From contig JAZRQR010000099.1 in NCBI GenBank assembly GCA_045650025.1, positions 1 through 9,626 of the forward strand: a stretch of DNA of 9,626 nucleotides. The letters run 5' to 3'. This DNA is from SVQP01 sp045650025 (GTDB lineage: Bacteria > Bacillota > Clostridia > Oscillospirales > CAG-272). Every line of letters starts with the position of its first letter. Position 1 is the first letter of the stretch. This document shows, piece after piece, positions 1-4,624 of this stretch. Below the pieces are notes generated by a model. That model was given only the letters and a program-made list of their open reading frames with translations, made no database searches and was not told the DNA's origin. The translations under genes and the position numbers were made by a program.

Positions 1-316
1 CGATGCGCAGACCAACACCTGCTCCACACTGCAGGCAATCGACAAGCTGGGCGACCGCATCATCGGTCACCTCAACGACCGCGAGACACAGGCTCTCCGC
101 GACGAGAACCAGGCTCTCCGCCTGAGAGCATCCCAGGCAGATCAGAACGCCGTTCTCCGTGCTGCCATTGATGCATCCACCGCAGAGATCATCCGCCGCA
201 CCGGCAATGATTGCCCCGTGCCCGCATATGTCGTGCCGAATCCCAACTGCTGCTATGGCAACCCTCTGGGCGTAGGCTACGGCAATAACGGCTACGGCTG
301 CGGCAGCTGCGCGTAA
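1..316 (+). CDS. Coiled-coil protein with Cys/Gly/Tyr-rich tail (C-terminal part)
   Basis: Only the last 104 codons are in the window; the reading frame begins at base 2 and ends with TAA at 314-316. The visible part starts with a helical segment (TLQAIDKLGDRIIGHLNDRE), followed by a heptad-like stretch (ALRDENQALRLRA), which suggests a coiled coil. It ends in a low-complexity tail with paired Cys and many Gly, Tyr and Asn (NPNCCYGNPLGVGYG, then GCGSCA). The tail recalls small proteins often found next to phage structural genes in gut Clostridia, but that is memory, not a search result. It is followed 55 bases later by a second small gene on the same strand, so it probably belongs to one operon with the next three genes. 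The Cys-rich end could bind metal or form disulfides. Function unknown. Confidence 0.8.
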   Translation, partial: DAQTNTCSTLQAIDKLGDRIIGHLNDRETQALRDENQALRLRASQADQNAVLRAAIDASTAEIIRRTGNDCPVPAYVVPNPNCCYGNPLGVGYGNNGYGCGSCA

Positions 317-324
317 AAAAACAG

Positions 325-351
325 CTGGCAGGGGCTTTATGTCCCTGCCAG
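325..351. terminator. Perfect 9-bp hairpin between the first two genes
   Basis: CTGGCAGGG (325-333) and CCCTGCCAG (343-351) pair perfectly around a 9-base loop. On the plus strand no T-run follows, so it should not terminate the operon efficiently and may instead stabilise or mark a processing site in the mRNA. On the minus strand the stem is followed by CTG and then seven T (complement of the A-run 314-320), so it would work as an intrinsic terminator for leftward transcription, although no leftward gene is seen here. Confidence 0.5.
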
Positions 352-371
352 ACAATGAAGGAGGTATGCAA

Positions 372-794
372 ATGGCAGAATATGTAAACGTACCCATCCA
401 GCTCGTGGATGAGGACGAAAACGTCACCTTCAACGCGACGGCGGTACGCGGCTGCAAGTGCATCGACCACCGCGAAGGCTCCGGCATTGTGACGCTTCGC
501 GGCTACGCAAACGGATGCCGTGCGCGGTATCGCGTCAGCTTCGGCGGCAACATCGCAGTTCCGGAGGACGGCACGGTCGGTCCCATCGAGCTTGCCATTT
601 CGGTGCGCGGCGAACCGCTGGGCAGTGCTACAGCAATTGTCACCCCTGCGGCGGTGGATGAGTATTTTAACGTATACATGTCCGTCCTCGTCGATGTGCC
701 GTGCGGCTGCTGTGTCGATGTGGGCGTGACCAACACATCCGATCAGGCAATCAACGTGCAGAACGCAAATCTGATCGTGGACAAGGAGGAATAA
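372..794 (+). CDS. Beta-rich small protein, possibly virion-associated
   Basis: 140 residues from ATG 372, chosen because AAGGAGG (358-364) sits 7 bases upstream; an in-frame ATG at 339 lies inside the preceding hairpin and has no such site. The sequence starts MAEYVNVPIQLVDEDENVTF and is dominated by alternating hydrophobic and polar residues typical of beta strands, with no long helix. Recognisable stretches are HREGSGIVTLRG, YRVSFGGNIAVP, TVGPIELAISVRGE and the C-terminal INVQNANLIVDKEE. A CGCC cluster (DVPCGCCVDV) lies near residues 110-118. The pattern suggests a compact jelly-roll or beta-sandwich domain such as those of phage decoration or fibre proteins; this is a fold guess. I recall similar proteins in gut Clostridia phages but cannot name a characterised family. 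Four bases separate it from the next gene, so they are co-transcribed and probably coupled. Confidence 0.8.
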   Translation: MAEYVNVPIQLVDEDENVTFNATAVRGCKCIDHREGSGIVTLRGYANGCRARYRVSFGGNIAVPEDGTVGPIELAISVRGEPLGSATAIVTPAAVDEYFNVYMSVLVDVPCGCCVDVGVTNTSDQAINVQNANLIVDKEE

Positions 795-798
795 GCCC

Positions 799-1272
799 AT
801 GGAAGAACTGCACAAACTCAAAAGCATGCTCGAACGCGAGCTGGAGGAATTCTCCCGCCGTGACAGCATCGAGAGCTACGACCTCGACACCATCCACAAG
901 CTCACCGATACGATCAAAAACATCGACAAGATCAAAATGATCGAGGAGGGCGGCTACAGCGAGGACGGCTACAGCCAGGCTCGCGGCGGCGGCAATCGCG
1001 GAGGTGGTGGCGGAAATCGTGGCGGCGGCTATTCCCGCGAGGGCGGCGGCTACAGCCAGGAGGGCGGCTCTTACCGGGGCGGAAGCTCCTACGGCGGTGA
1101 CGACGAAGATTACAGCGAAGCCAGACGGCGCAGAGACGAACGCGGACGCTACAGCCGCGACGATGGACGCGACCGCATGGTGAATCAGCTGGAAAGCATG
1201 ATGGGGCGTGTATCCTCTGAACAGGATCGCGAAACGCTCCGCCGTATGATCGACCAGATGAAGGGCGCGTGA
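799..1272 (+). CDS. Gly/Arg/Tyr/Ser-rich low-complexity protein with helical ends
   Basis: 157 residues from ATG 799, with AGGAGG just upstream overlapping the end of the previous gene. It has three parts. Residues 1-50 are helical and charged (MEELHKLKSMLERELEEFSR, then IHKLTDTIKNIDKIKMIEEG). Residues about 51-125 are low complexity, with GGGNRGGGGGNRGGG, GGGYSQEGGSYRGGS and then an Arg-rich run (EARRRRDERGRYSRDDGR). Residues about 125-157 form another amphipathic helix (MVNQLESMMGRVSSEQDR). The middle resembles RGG/YS-rich disordered regions that bind nucleic acid or self-associate in other proteins; here that is only an analogy. No signal peptide or membrane segment. It lies between the beta-rich protein and a small helical protein in one operon. 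Function unknown; a structural, scaffold-like or nucleic-acid-binding role is possible. Confidence 0.8.
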   Translation: MEELHKLKSMLERELEEFSRRDSIESYDLDTIHKLTDTIKNIDKIKMIEEGGYSEDGYSQARGGGNRGGGGGNRGGGYSREGGGYSQEGGSYRGGSSYGGDDEDYSEARRRRDERGRYSRDDGRDRMVNQLESMMGRVSSEQDRETLRRMIDQMKGA

Positions 1273-1276
1273 TCCC

Positions 1277-1567
1277 ATGCATGTAGTCTACGGCATCGCG
1301 AAAACGATCATGGACGGCTGCAAGGATGCGGATCAGCAATATGATTTTGCACAGACCGCAAAATCCCAGGGCAAGCCGGAGCTTGCGGCACGCCACATCG
1401 AGGAGGCGAAAAAGCGTCTCGTCGGTGTTAAGGAATGGTATGATATCGGCGTTAAGCAGATGTCCGCCGAAAAACCGGAGCCTATGGTCGAAGCAGTGAT
1501 GGAACTGCTCATGCAGCACCATCGCAGTGCGCTGGACAAAGTCAATCAGTTTAAGCCGGGGGCATAG
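1277..1567 (+). CDS. Small all-helical protein
   Basis: 96 residues, starting 4 bases after the previous stop. The ribosome site is weak (GAAGGG within the end of the preceding gene), so expression probably depends on translational coupling. The sequence is almost entirely helical: MHVVYGIAKTIMDGCKDADQ, then QTAKSQGKPELAARHIEEAKKR and VGVKEWYDIGVKQMS, then AVMELLMQHHRSALDKVNQF. The arrangement suggests a three- or four-helix bundle of the ferritin-like kind, but no metal-ligand pattern is convincing. No signal peptide or membrane helix. It is the last gene of the left operon: its TAG stop codon is exactly the three-base loop of the terminator hairpin. Function unknown. Confidence 0.8.
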   Translation: MHVVYGIAKTIMDGCKDADQQYDFAQTAKSQGKPELAARHIEEAKKRLVGVKEWYDIGVKQMSAEKPEPMVEAVMELLMQHHRSALDKVNQFKPGA

Positions 1568-1582
1568 TGCTCCCGGCTTTTG
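1554..1582 (+). terminator. Intrinsic terminator of the left operon
   Basis: An 11-bp stem with one G-T wobble (1554-1564 with 1568-1578: AGCCGGGGGCA and TGCTCCCGGCT) closes a three-base loop and is followed by TTT. The loop is the TAG stop codon of the preceding gene, so translation would run through half of the stem. It marks the end of the rightward left-hand operon. Confidence 0.85.
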
Positions 1583-1648
1583 CTGTGTCATCCGTGGCAG
1601 ATGCGTGTCAGATGTGATTTGAAAACGGCAAATTTTGGTTGAATTTCG

Positions 1649-1662
1649 TGAAATGCATTTCA
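1649..1662. other. 14-bp perfect palindrome in the AT-rich left arm
   Basis: TGAAATGCATTTCA reads the same on both strands and sits in an AT-rich stretch (1614-1698) that has no gene, between the left-operon terminator and the integrase terminator. It could be a binding site for an accessory factor such as an excisionase or host bending protein, or simply part of the att architecture. No direct evidence of use. Confidence 0.4.
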
Positions 1663-1698
1663 AAATTTTGAACTCAAAAAGTGCCGTAGAATAAAGAA

Positions 1699-1730
1699 AA
1701 ACCCGCTTTTGTCAGATAACAAGCGGGTTT
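1699..1730 (-). terminator. Intrinsic terminator for leftward integrase transcript
   Basis: AAACCCGCTT (1699-1708) pairs with AAGCGGGTTT (1721-1730). Read leftward, the stem runs into a T-rich tract (complement of the A-rich 1690-1701), as expected of an intrinsic terminator for integrase. The 12-base loop contains a TGTCAGAT repeat copy. The terminator lies on the far side of the attachment core from the integrase gene. Confidence 0.75.
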
Positions 1731-1736
1731 ATTGAT

Positions 1737-1769
1737 TGGTGCGCCTGACAGGAATTGAACCTGCCGGGA
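1737..1769 (-). other. Attachment-site core: 3' end of a tRNA gene
   Basis: Read on the minus strand, this is the 3' end of a tRNA: T-stem GCAGG (1764-1760), loop TTCAATT (1759-1753), T-stem CCTGT (1752-1748), acceptor strand CAGGCGC (1747-1741), discriminator A and CCA (1740-1737). No D arm or anticodon arm can be found upstream (1770 onward), so this is a fragment and not a working tRNA. Its place 33 bases beyond the integrase stop codon is the classic position of a phage att core that restores the tRNA upon integration. An acceptor end pairing with GCGCCTG would fit an Arg or Leu isoacceptor, but I cannot decide. The exact crossover point is unknown. Confidence 0.75.
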
Positions 1770-1801
1770 AAGTCCAAAAATGTCAGTATTTATCGTGCTA
1801 T

Positions 1802-2884
1802 TTATGGAAACGTGTCAGATTTCGTGTCAGATTTATTGAAGTCCGCATTTTGGAATAGATCTTCGTAGTATTGTGTCAGCTTGTCGAACACGGCATCTTT
1901 CTTGTCTGCCATGATGTGGCTGTAAACCAGATTGGTGGTGTATTCCGTTTCGTGACCGAGATAATCCGCGATATACTTGATGGGCAGTCCCATCCATATC
2001 ATGACGGAGCAGGCGTAATGACGCAGTTCGTGGAAGGTGTAATGCTTGCCGGGACAGCATCGTTCCAACGCTCGCTGGTATCGGTCGTACACCTGCGCAT
2101 ATGTCAGCGGCACCACATATTCCTGCGCGGGATCATAGTGTCGGCGTAGCGCGTCGCAGACATGCGGCAGGAGGCGGATGGTACGAGTGCCGGCGCGGGT
2201 TTTTGTTCGCTTGACAACATATTCGCGGGATTCGTTCAGCACCTTCGCTTCCTTGACGCGGATCGTGCGCTTATCAAGATCGACGGAGCTCCACCGCAGA
2301 CCGATGATTTCCGACGCACGCATTCCGGAGATGGATCCGAGCAGGACGGGGATTTCCATGGATGTACCGTAGGTTTCGCGGAACAATGCCATCATATCCT
2401 CTTCCGTGGGGATGACGATGTCGCTTTTGGTCTTCTGCGGCAGGGTGATGCGGCAGACAAAATCCGGGCGGAACATGGAGAGCGTGGAGGACAGCACACC
2501 AAATTTGTTGCGTACGGTTTTTGGCGCATTCACAGCAGCGAGCTTGTTGACCTCTACCTGTACCTGCTCCTGCGTCAGGCGTTGAATCGGGAGATTGCGG
2601 ATGTCCTCGAAGTTGTTTCGCCATGTCTGCGTGTATTCGCGATAAGTTGTGGGGGAGATGACATCCTTTTTGGATTGGATATATTTTTCGATGGCTTCTC
2701 CTACGGTCAATGCGCGGTTGGGATCGTTTTCTCTTGCCTGAGCAGCTTCGATATCCGCTTCATACTGCGCTGCGAGAAGCTGGACTTCCTTCTTATCCTT
2801 ACCGGTGATGCTCTTGTATTTGCCTCCTCCGAGATGGACGCGGGCGCGGTATGAGCCGCTGGGGAGGCGTTCGATCTTGACCAT
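1802..2884 (-). CDS. int: Phage tyrosine integrase
   Basis: 360 residues from ATG 2884; this start is preferred over an upstream in-frame ATG at 2938 because the latter lies inside the neighbouring gene and AGGA lies upstream of 2884. Order of domains: N-terminal beta-rich arm-binding-type domain (about 1-30, LPSGSYRARVHLGGGKYKS), core-binding SAM-like helical domain (about 57-150), catalytic domain (about 155-345). Catalytic residues visible: Arg189 in SGMRASEI, Lys228 in the KTR region, His285 and Arg288 in HELRH, His311 in LGHE, and nucleophile Tyr321 in LVYSH. The full set is present, so the enzyme should be active in site-specific integration between attP and a tRNA gene. It follows the HTH-membrane gene by 5 bases and is probably co-transcribed with it. 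The tail SDTKSDTFP is encoded by the GTGTCAGAT repeats. A partner excisionase is not obvious. Confidence 0.96.
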   Translation of the reverse strand: MVKIERLPSGSYRARVHLGGGKYKSITGKDKKEVQLLAAQYEADIEAAQARENDPNRALTVGEAIEKYIQSKKDVISPTTYREYTQTWRNNFEDIRNLPIQRLTQEQVQVEVNKLAAVNAPKTVRNKFGVLSSTLSMFRPDFVCRITLPQKTKSDIVIPTEEDMMALFRETYGTSMEIPVLLGSISGMRASEIIGLRWSSVDLDKRTIRVKEAKVLNESREYVVKRTKTRAGTRTIRLLPHVCDALRRHYDPAQEYVVPLTYAQVYDRYQRALERCCPGKHYTFHELRHYACSVMIWMGLPIKYIADYLGHETEYTTNLVYSHIMADKKDAVFDKLTQYYEDLFQNADFNKSDTKSDTFP

Positions 2885-2889
2885 GTCGG

Positions 2890-3414
2890 TTATCCTCGCA
2901 ATACCAGTATGATGTTGGCTGCCAGCAGGACGGCGCACGCACCGGACACGCCCCAGATTATGCGGCGGAGCGTCCTGATGTGCTCACGATATGCCGTGCA
3001 GAGATCGTCGTTTGCAGCCGCTTCGTCATGTGACGTTGCGTTATTTGCCGCCGTTTCGTCATATGGCGGGGTGTCATTTGGTGCAGGATCGTCGCTTGGC
3101 GGCGGTTCCAAAATGACGGGGGTGTCATTTGGCGAGTTTTCTTCAACGATGGTGATGGTTTCGAGCACGGCTGCGGAGATTTCCGGGACATTTGCCGGGT
3201 CGAACGCTTCCGGCACAGGGGAATCGTTGTCAATAAGTGCCGTGGGGTCCACATTGAGTGCATCTGCGATCATGCGGAGCGTGGAAACATGCACATCTGT
3301 CTTGCCGTGCCAGATGCGGCGGATGGTGGTTTCCGATACGCCGGACAGCTTGATCAGCTGGGCTTTTGAGATGTTTTTTGCCTCCATCTCGCGTTTTAAC
3401 AGTTCGAGGTTCAT
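2890..3414 (-). CDS. XRE-family HTH regulator with C-terminal membrane anchor
   Basis: 174 residues from ATG 3414, preceded by AAGGAG. Residues 1-62 are a Cro/CI-type helix-turn-helix domain (ISKAQLIKLSGVSETTIRRI, then TLRMIADALNVDPTALID). Residues about 63-138 are a Pro/Asp/Asn/Glu/Thr-rich linker in which NDTP recurs (96-99 and 113-116). Residues 152-172 form one hydrophobic helix (IIWGVSGACAVLLAANIILV) preceded by Arg/Lys-rich sequence, suggesting a cytoplasmic HTH with a membrane-tethered C terminus. It lacks the peptidase/dimerisation domain of classical CI or LexA-like repressors. It lies directly upstream of integrase and may control it or report membrane state. The DNA of the linker carries repeats that also occur upstream of the gene. 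Role as integrase regulator or as repressor of the rightward promoter at 3497 is inference. Confidence 0.88.
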   Translation of the reverse strand: MNLELLKREMEAKNISKAQLIKLSGVSETTIRRIWHGKTDVHVSTLRMIADALNVDPTALIDNDSPVPEAFDPANVPEISAAVLETITIVEENSPNDTPVILEPPPSDDPAPNDTPPYDETAANNATSHDEAAANDDLCTAYREHIRTLRRIIWGVSGACAVLLAANIILVLRG

Positions 3415-3436
3415 GGTTTCTCCTTAAAATACCGCC

Positions 3437-3496
3437 GTGTGACGGGGGTGCCATATGACGCGTCACAAGTGGCGGGGTGCCATTTCGAAGTGGCGG
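3437..3496. promoter_or_regulatory. Repeat-rich candidate operator upstream of the HTH-membrane gene
   Basis: This 60-bp block holds several symmetric elements: inverted repeat TGTGACG (3438-3444) / CGTCACA (3461-3467); the palindrome TGACGCGTCA (3456-3465); direct repeats AAGTGGCGG at 3467-3475 and 3488-3496, exactly 21 bp apart (two helical turns); and two copies of GGGGTGCCAT. It abuts the -35 box of the rightward promoter at 3497 and lies in the leader of the leftward transcript. That position suits an operator for the neighbouring HTH protein; binding is inferred. Confidence 0.5.
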
Positions 3497-3525
3497 TTGA
3501 CTTTGCGCTTCTGGCGTGATATAAT
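3497..3525 (+). promoter_or_regulatory. Sigma-A promoter for the 49-aa gene
   Basis: TTGACT (3497-3502), 17-base spacer, TATAAT (3520-3525), with an extended -10 TG at 3517-3518. The start would be near 3532, about 75 bases before the 49-aa gene. It faces the leftward promoter at 3548-3577. Confidence 0.8.
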
Positions 3526-3547
3526 CATCTCAGATCGCGGTTGATAC

Positions 3548-3577
3548 ATTATATCATGCATCGAGCGCGAATGTCAA
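3548..3577 (-). promoter_or_regulatory. Sigma-A promoter for the HTH-membrane gene and integrase
   Basis: Leftward TTGACA (3577-3572), 18-base spacer, TATAAT (3553-3548). Transcription would begin near 3541, giving a leader of about 125 bases that contains the 3437-3496 repeat block. It runs head-on into the rightward promoter at 3497-3525. Confidence 0.7.
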
Positions 3578-3608
3578 TAGTGTTGATTAAAGATTGGAGA
3601 ATTGCACA

Positions 3609-3758
3609 ATGAAAGATGAAAAACTGGAAGCGGAAGCCTGGCGGATCAGACGCGCCATCGTCGAAACCGTCCGCCCTCTTACTGCGCGTGATGCCGTGAA
3701 GGTGCTTATGTTTGCACGAAAATTGGCGAAAGACAGGGTAAAGCGAATAAGCCAATAA
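3609..3758 (+). CDS. 49-aa charged helical protein
   Basis: ATG 3609 is preceded by GGAGA (3596-3600) at good spacing and ends with TAA at 3758. The sequence is short, basic at the C terminus and predicted helical: MKDEKLEAEAWRIRRAIVET, then LTARDAVKVLMFARKLAKDR. It lies directly downstream of a strong promoter and opposite the HTH-membrane gene, the position usually taken by a Cro-like or antirepressor-type small protein. No HTH signature is convincing in so short a chain. Function unknown; the good promoter, ribosome site and codon use support it as a real gene. Confidence 0.65.
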   Translation: MKDEKLEAEAWRIRRAIVETVRPLTARDAVKVLMFARKLAKDRVKRISQ

Positions 3759-3763
3759 AAAAT

Positions 3764-3777
3764 CGTACAAATGTTCG
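3764..3777. promoter_or_regulatory. LexA/DinR-like box
   Basis: CGTACAAATGTTCG differs in one base from the Gram-positive SOS box CGAAC-RNRY-GTTCG. It lies 9 bases before the -35 box of the next promoter, rather than over it. It may make the 30-aa gene respond to DNA damage; a chance match is possible. Confidence 0.4.
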
Positions 3778-3786
3778 ATATATGTA

Positions 3787-3815
3787 TTGACAATGAGTGT
3801 CGTGTGTGATATAAT
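3787..3815 (+). promoter_or_regulatory. Near-perfect sigma-A promoter for the 30-aa gene
   Basis: TTGACA (3787-3792), 17-base spacer, TATAAT (3810-3815), plus an extended -10 TG at 3807-3808. Start near 3822, 25 bases before the coding region. Confidence 0.85.
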
Positions 3816-3846
3816 GTTCTTGCCCCGCCACAGAAAAGGAGATTGT

Positions 3847-3939
3847 ATGAAAGAATTACTTATCAAGTGGATTTGCGAAGCGGATGATTCTTCGCTCAAC
3901 GAGCTGTATTATTTTATCAAGCATATCCTGCATAAGTAA
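3847..3939 (+). CDS. 30-aa microprotein
   Basis: ATG 3847 with AAAGGAGA 5-10 bases upstream; ends with TAA at 3939. The chain begins MKELLIKWICEADDSSLNEL and ends YYFIKHILHK: an amphipathic helix pair with acidic centre and hydrophobic end. It is a complete transcription unit by itself: consensus promoter, ribosome site, gene and a strong terminator all within about 190 bases. I recall very short proteins of this type (KELLIK...EAD..L..IY.F...) in Clostridia prophages, always uncharacterised. A regulatory or toxin-like peptide, or a dual-function small RNA, are alternatives. Confidence 0.65.
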   Translation: MKELLIKWICEADDSSLNELYYFIKHILHK

Positions 3940-3944
3940 AGCGG

Positions 3945-3979
3945 TCGGGAGGGCTATTGCCCTCCCGATTGTGTTTTTT
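3945..3979 (+). terminator. Strong intrinsic terminator between convergent genes
   Basis: TCGGGAGGGC (3945-3954) pairs perfectly with GCCCTCCCGA (3959-3968) around a 4-base loop; TTGTGTTTTTT follows. It ends the 30-aa unit and lies against the stop codon of the leftward zinc-ribbon gene. The leftward side lacks a good T-run. Confidence 0.9.
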
Positions 3980-4517
3980 ATTGAATTTCGTAAAGATCCA
4001 GTGAATAGCCGAGCACTTCGCCTATAGACTTTACTTTACCGGAAACGGTAACGGTGTCGCCCACCTTTTTCTCTATAATGAAATCAAGCTGGGAATCATC
4101 CGTAATGTAACACTGCACGCTGTCAAATCCCCAATCATCGCCAATGGCTTTAACGGAAATATAATTTCCATCACTGTCGATGTTGTTAATTGCGCCGGTG
4201 AATTTGATATAAGCGTCCTGATATTCCTTCTCGGCTTTGAGCGCGTTTTCATCAAGCGCGTCAAACATATCTTTAAGGTTTACTTCTGCGTATTCAATGG
4301 GCGTGGTAGATTCCGCGCCGTTCGCGGTTTTTGCACCGTCTCCCGATTCGCCAGCGGTCTCATCGTCGGGGAGCATATTTCCAATGATGCCCAGGGCAAC
4401 AATCACGCCCACAATGATCAAAACCGTTTTTCCGATGCTGCCCTGCTTCTTTTTGCAGTTCGGGCAGATTTTCGCTTTATCATCAATCTCCGATTGACAA
4501 TGCTTACACTTTTTCAT
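3978..4517 (-). CDS. Zinc-ribbon, membrane helix and OB-fold (tRNA_anti-like) protein
   Basis: 179 residues from ATG 4517, with AAGGAG upstream. Residues 1-24 form a zinc ribbon (CKHC at 4-7, CPNC at 18-21). Residues 30-49 are a transmembrane helix (TVLIIVGVIVALGIIGNML). Residues 50-75 are a polar linker, and about 80-179 match the pattern of OB-fold tRNA_anti-like domains (AYIKFTGAINNID, ISVKAIGDDWG, VGDTVTVSGKVKSIGEVLG). The zinc ribbon should be cytoplasmic and the OB domain outside, unless the topology is reversed. Such proteins are found in bacterial chromosomes and prophages with no settled role. It has its own promoter and lies between two regulators, opposite to its rightward neighbours, as expected of a gene expressed in the lysogen (a moron). 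Superinfection exclusion or envelope stress functions are speculation. Confidence 0.85.
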   Translation of the reverse strand: MKKCKHCQSEIDDKAKICPNCKKKQGSIGKTVLIIVGVIVALGIIGNMLPDDETAGESGDGAKTANGAESTTPIEYAEVNLKDMFDALDENALKAEKEYQDAYIKFTGAINNIDSDGNYISVKAIGDDWGFDSVQCYITDDSQLDFIIEKKVGDTVTVSGKVKSIGEVLGYSLDLYEIQ

Positions 4518-4552
4518 GATGATTACTCCTTATTATAAAATTTTGTAATCTC

Positions 4553-4581
4553 ATTATACACCTTTTCCACAATTTTGTCAA
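4553..4581 (-). promoter_or_regulatory. Consensus sigma-A promoter for the zinc-ribbon gene
   Basis: Leftward TTGACA (4581-4576), 17-base spacer, TATAAT (4558-4553). The start would be near 4546, about 29 bases before the ATG. It lies between the gene and the terminator of the upstream repressor, so this gene is an independent, probably constitutive, unit. Confidence 0.85.
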
Positions 4582-4594
4582 CAGCAAAACACAC

Positions 4595-4624
4595 AAAAAG
4601 AGGATGAATTTACTCATCCTCTTT
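4595..4624 (-). terminator. Intrinsic terminator of the HTH repressor gene (bidirectional)
   Basis: AAAGAGGATGA (4597-4607) pairs with TCATCCTCTTT (4614-4624); the TAA stop of the repressor gene is in the loop. Leftward it runs into TTTTTGTGTG, rightward into a T-rich tract (4622-4632), so it can stop transcription both ways. Confidence 0.85.

Larger units (their letters stand above)
1585..1881 (+). repeat. Direct repeats GTGTCAGAT flanking the attachment core (candidate integrase arm sites)
   Basis: Same-strand copies or near-copies of GTGTCAGAT occur at 1585-1590 (GTGTCA only), 1594-1602 (one mismatch), 1605-1613 (exact), 1710-1717 (TGTCAGAT), 1781-1786 (TGTCAG), 1812-1820 (exact), 1824-1832 (exact) and 1873-1881 (GTGTCAGCT). 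They lie on both sides of the tRNA-like core at 1737-1769. The two exact copies at the end of the integrase gene encode its repeated SDTKSDT tail when read leftward. Clustering of a short repeat on both arms of an att core is the known arrangement for arm-binding sites of bivalent tyrosine integrases; the assignment is inference. Confidence 0.55.

Noticed and set aside
751..1278. Leftward frame of 175 codons, Ala/Val-rich, opposite the Gly-rich gene
   Set aside because: The Ala/Val-rich sequence is what the Gly/Arg-rich codons give on the opposite strand; no start signal.
1737..1800. Possible complete tRNA gene at the att site
   Set aside because: Only the T-arm, acceptor strand and CCA are present. 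No D arm or anticodon arm can be folded upstream.
2162..2854. Rightward frame of 230 codons opposite integrase
   Set aside because: It lies fully antisense to a complete integrase with all catalytic residues. No ribosome site or family-like sequence.
2909..3427. Rightward frame of 172 codons opposite the HTH-membrane gene
   Set aside because: Ser/Ala/Met-rich composition typical of an antisense shadow. The leftward frame has a clear HTH, a membrane helix and a ribosome site.
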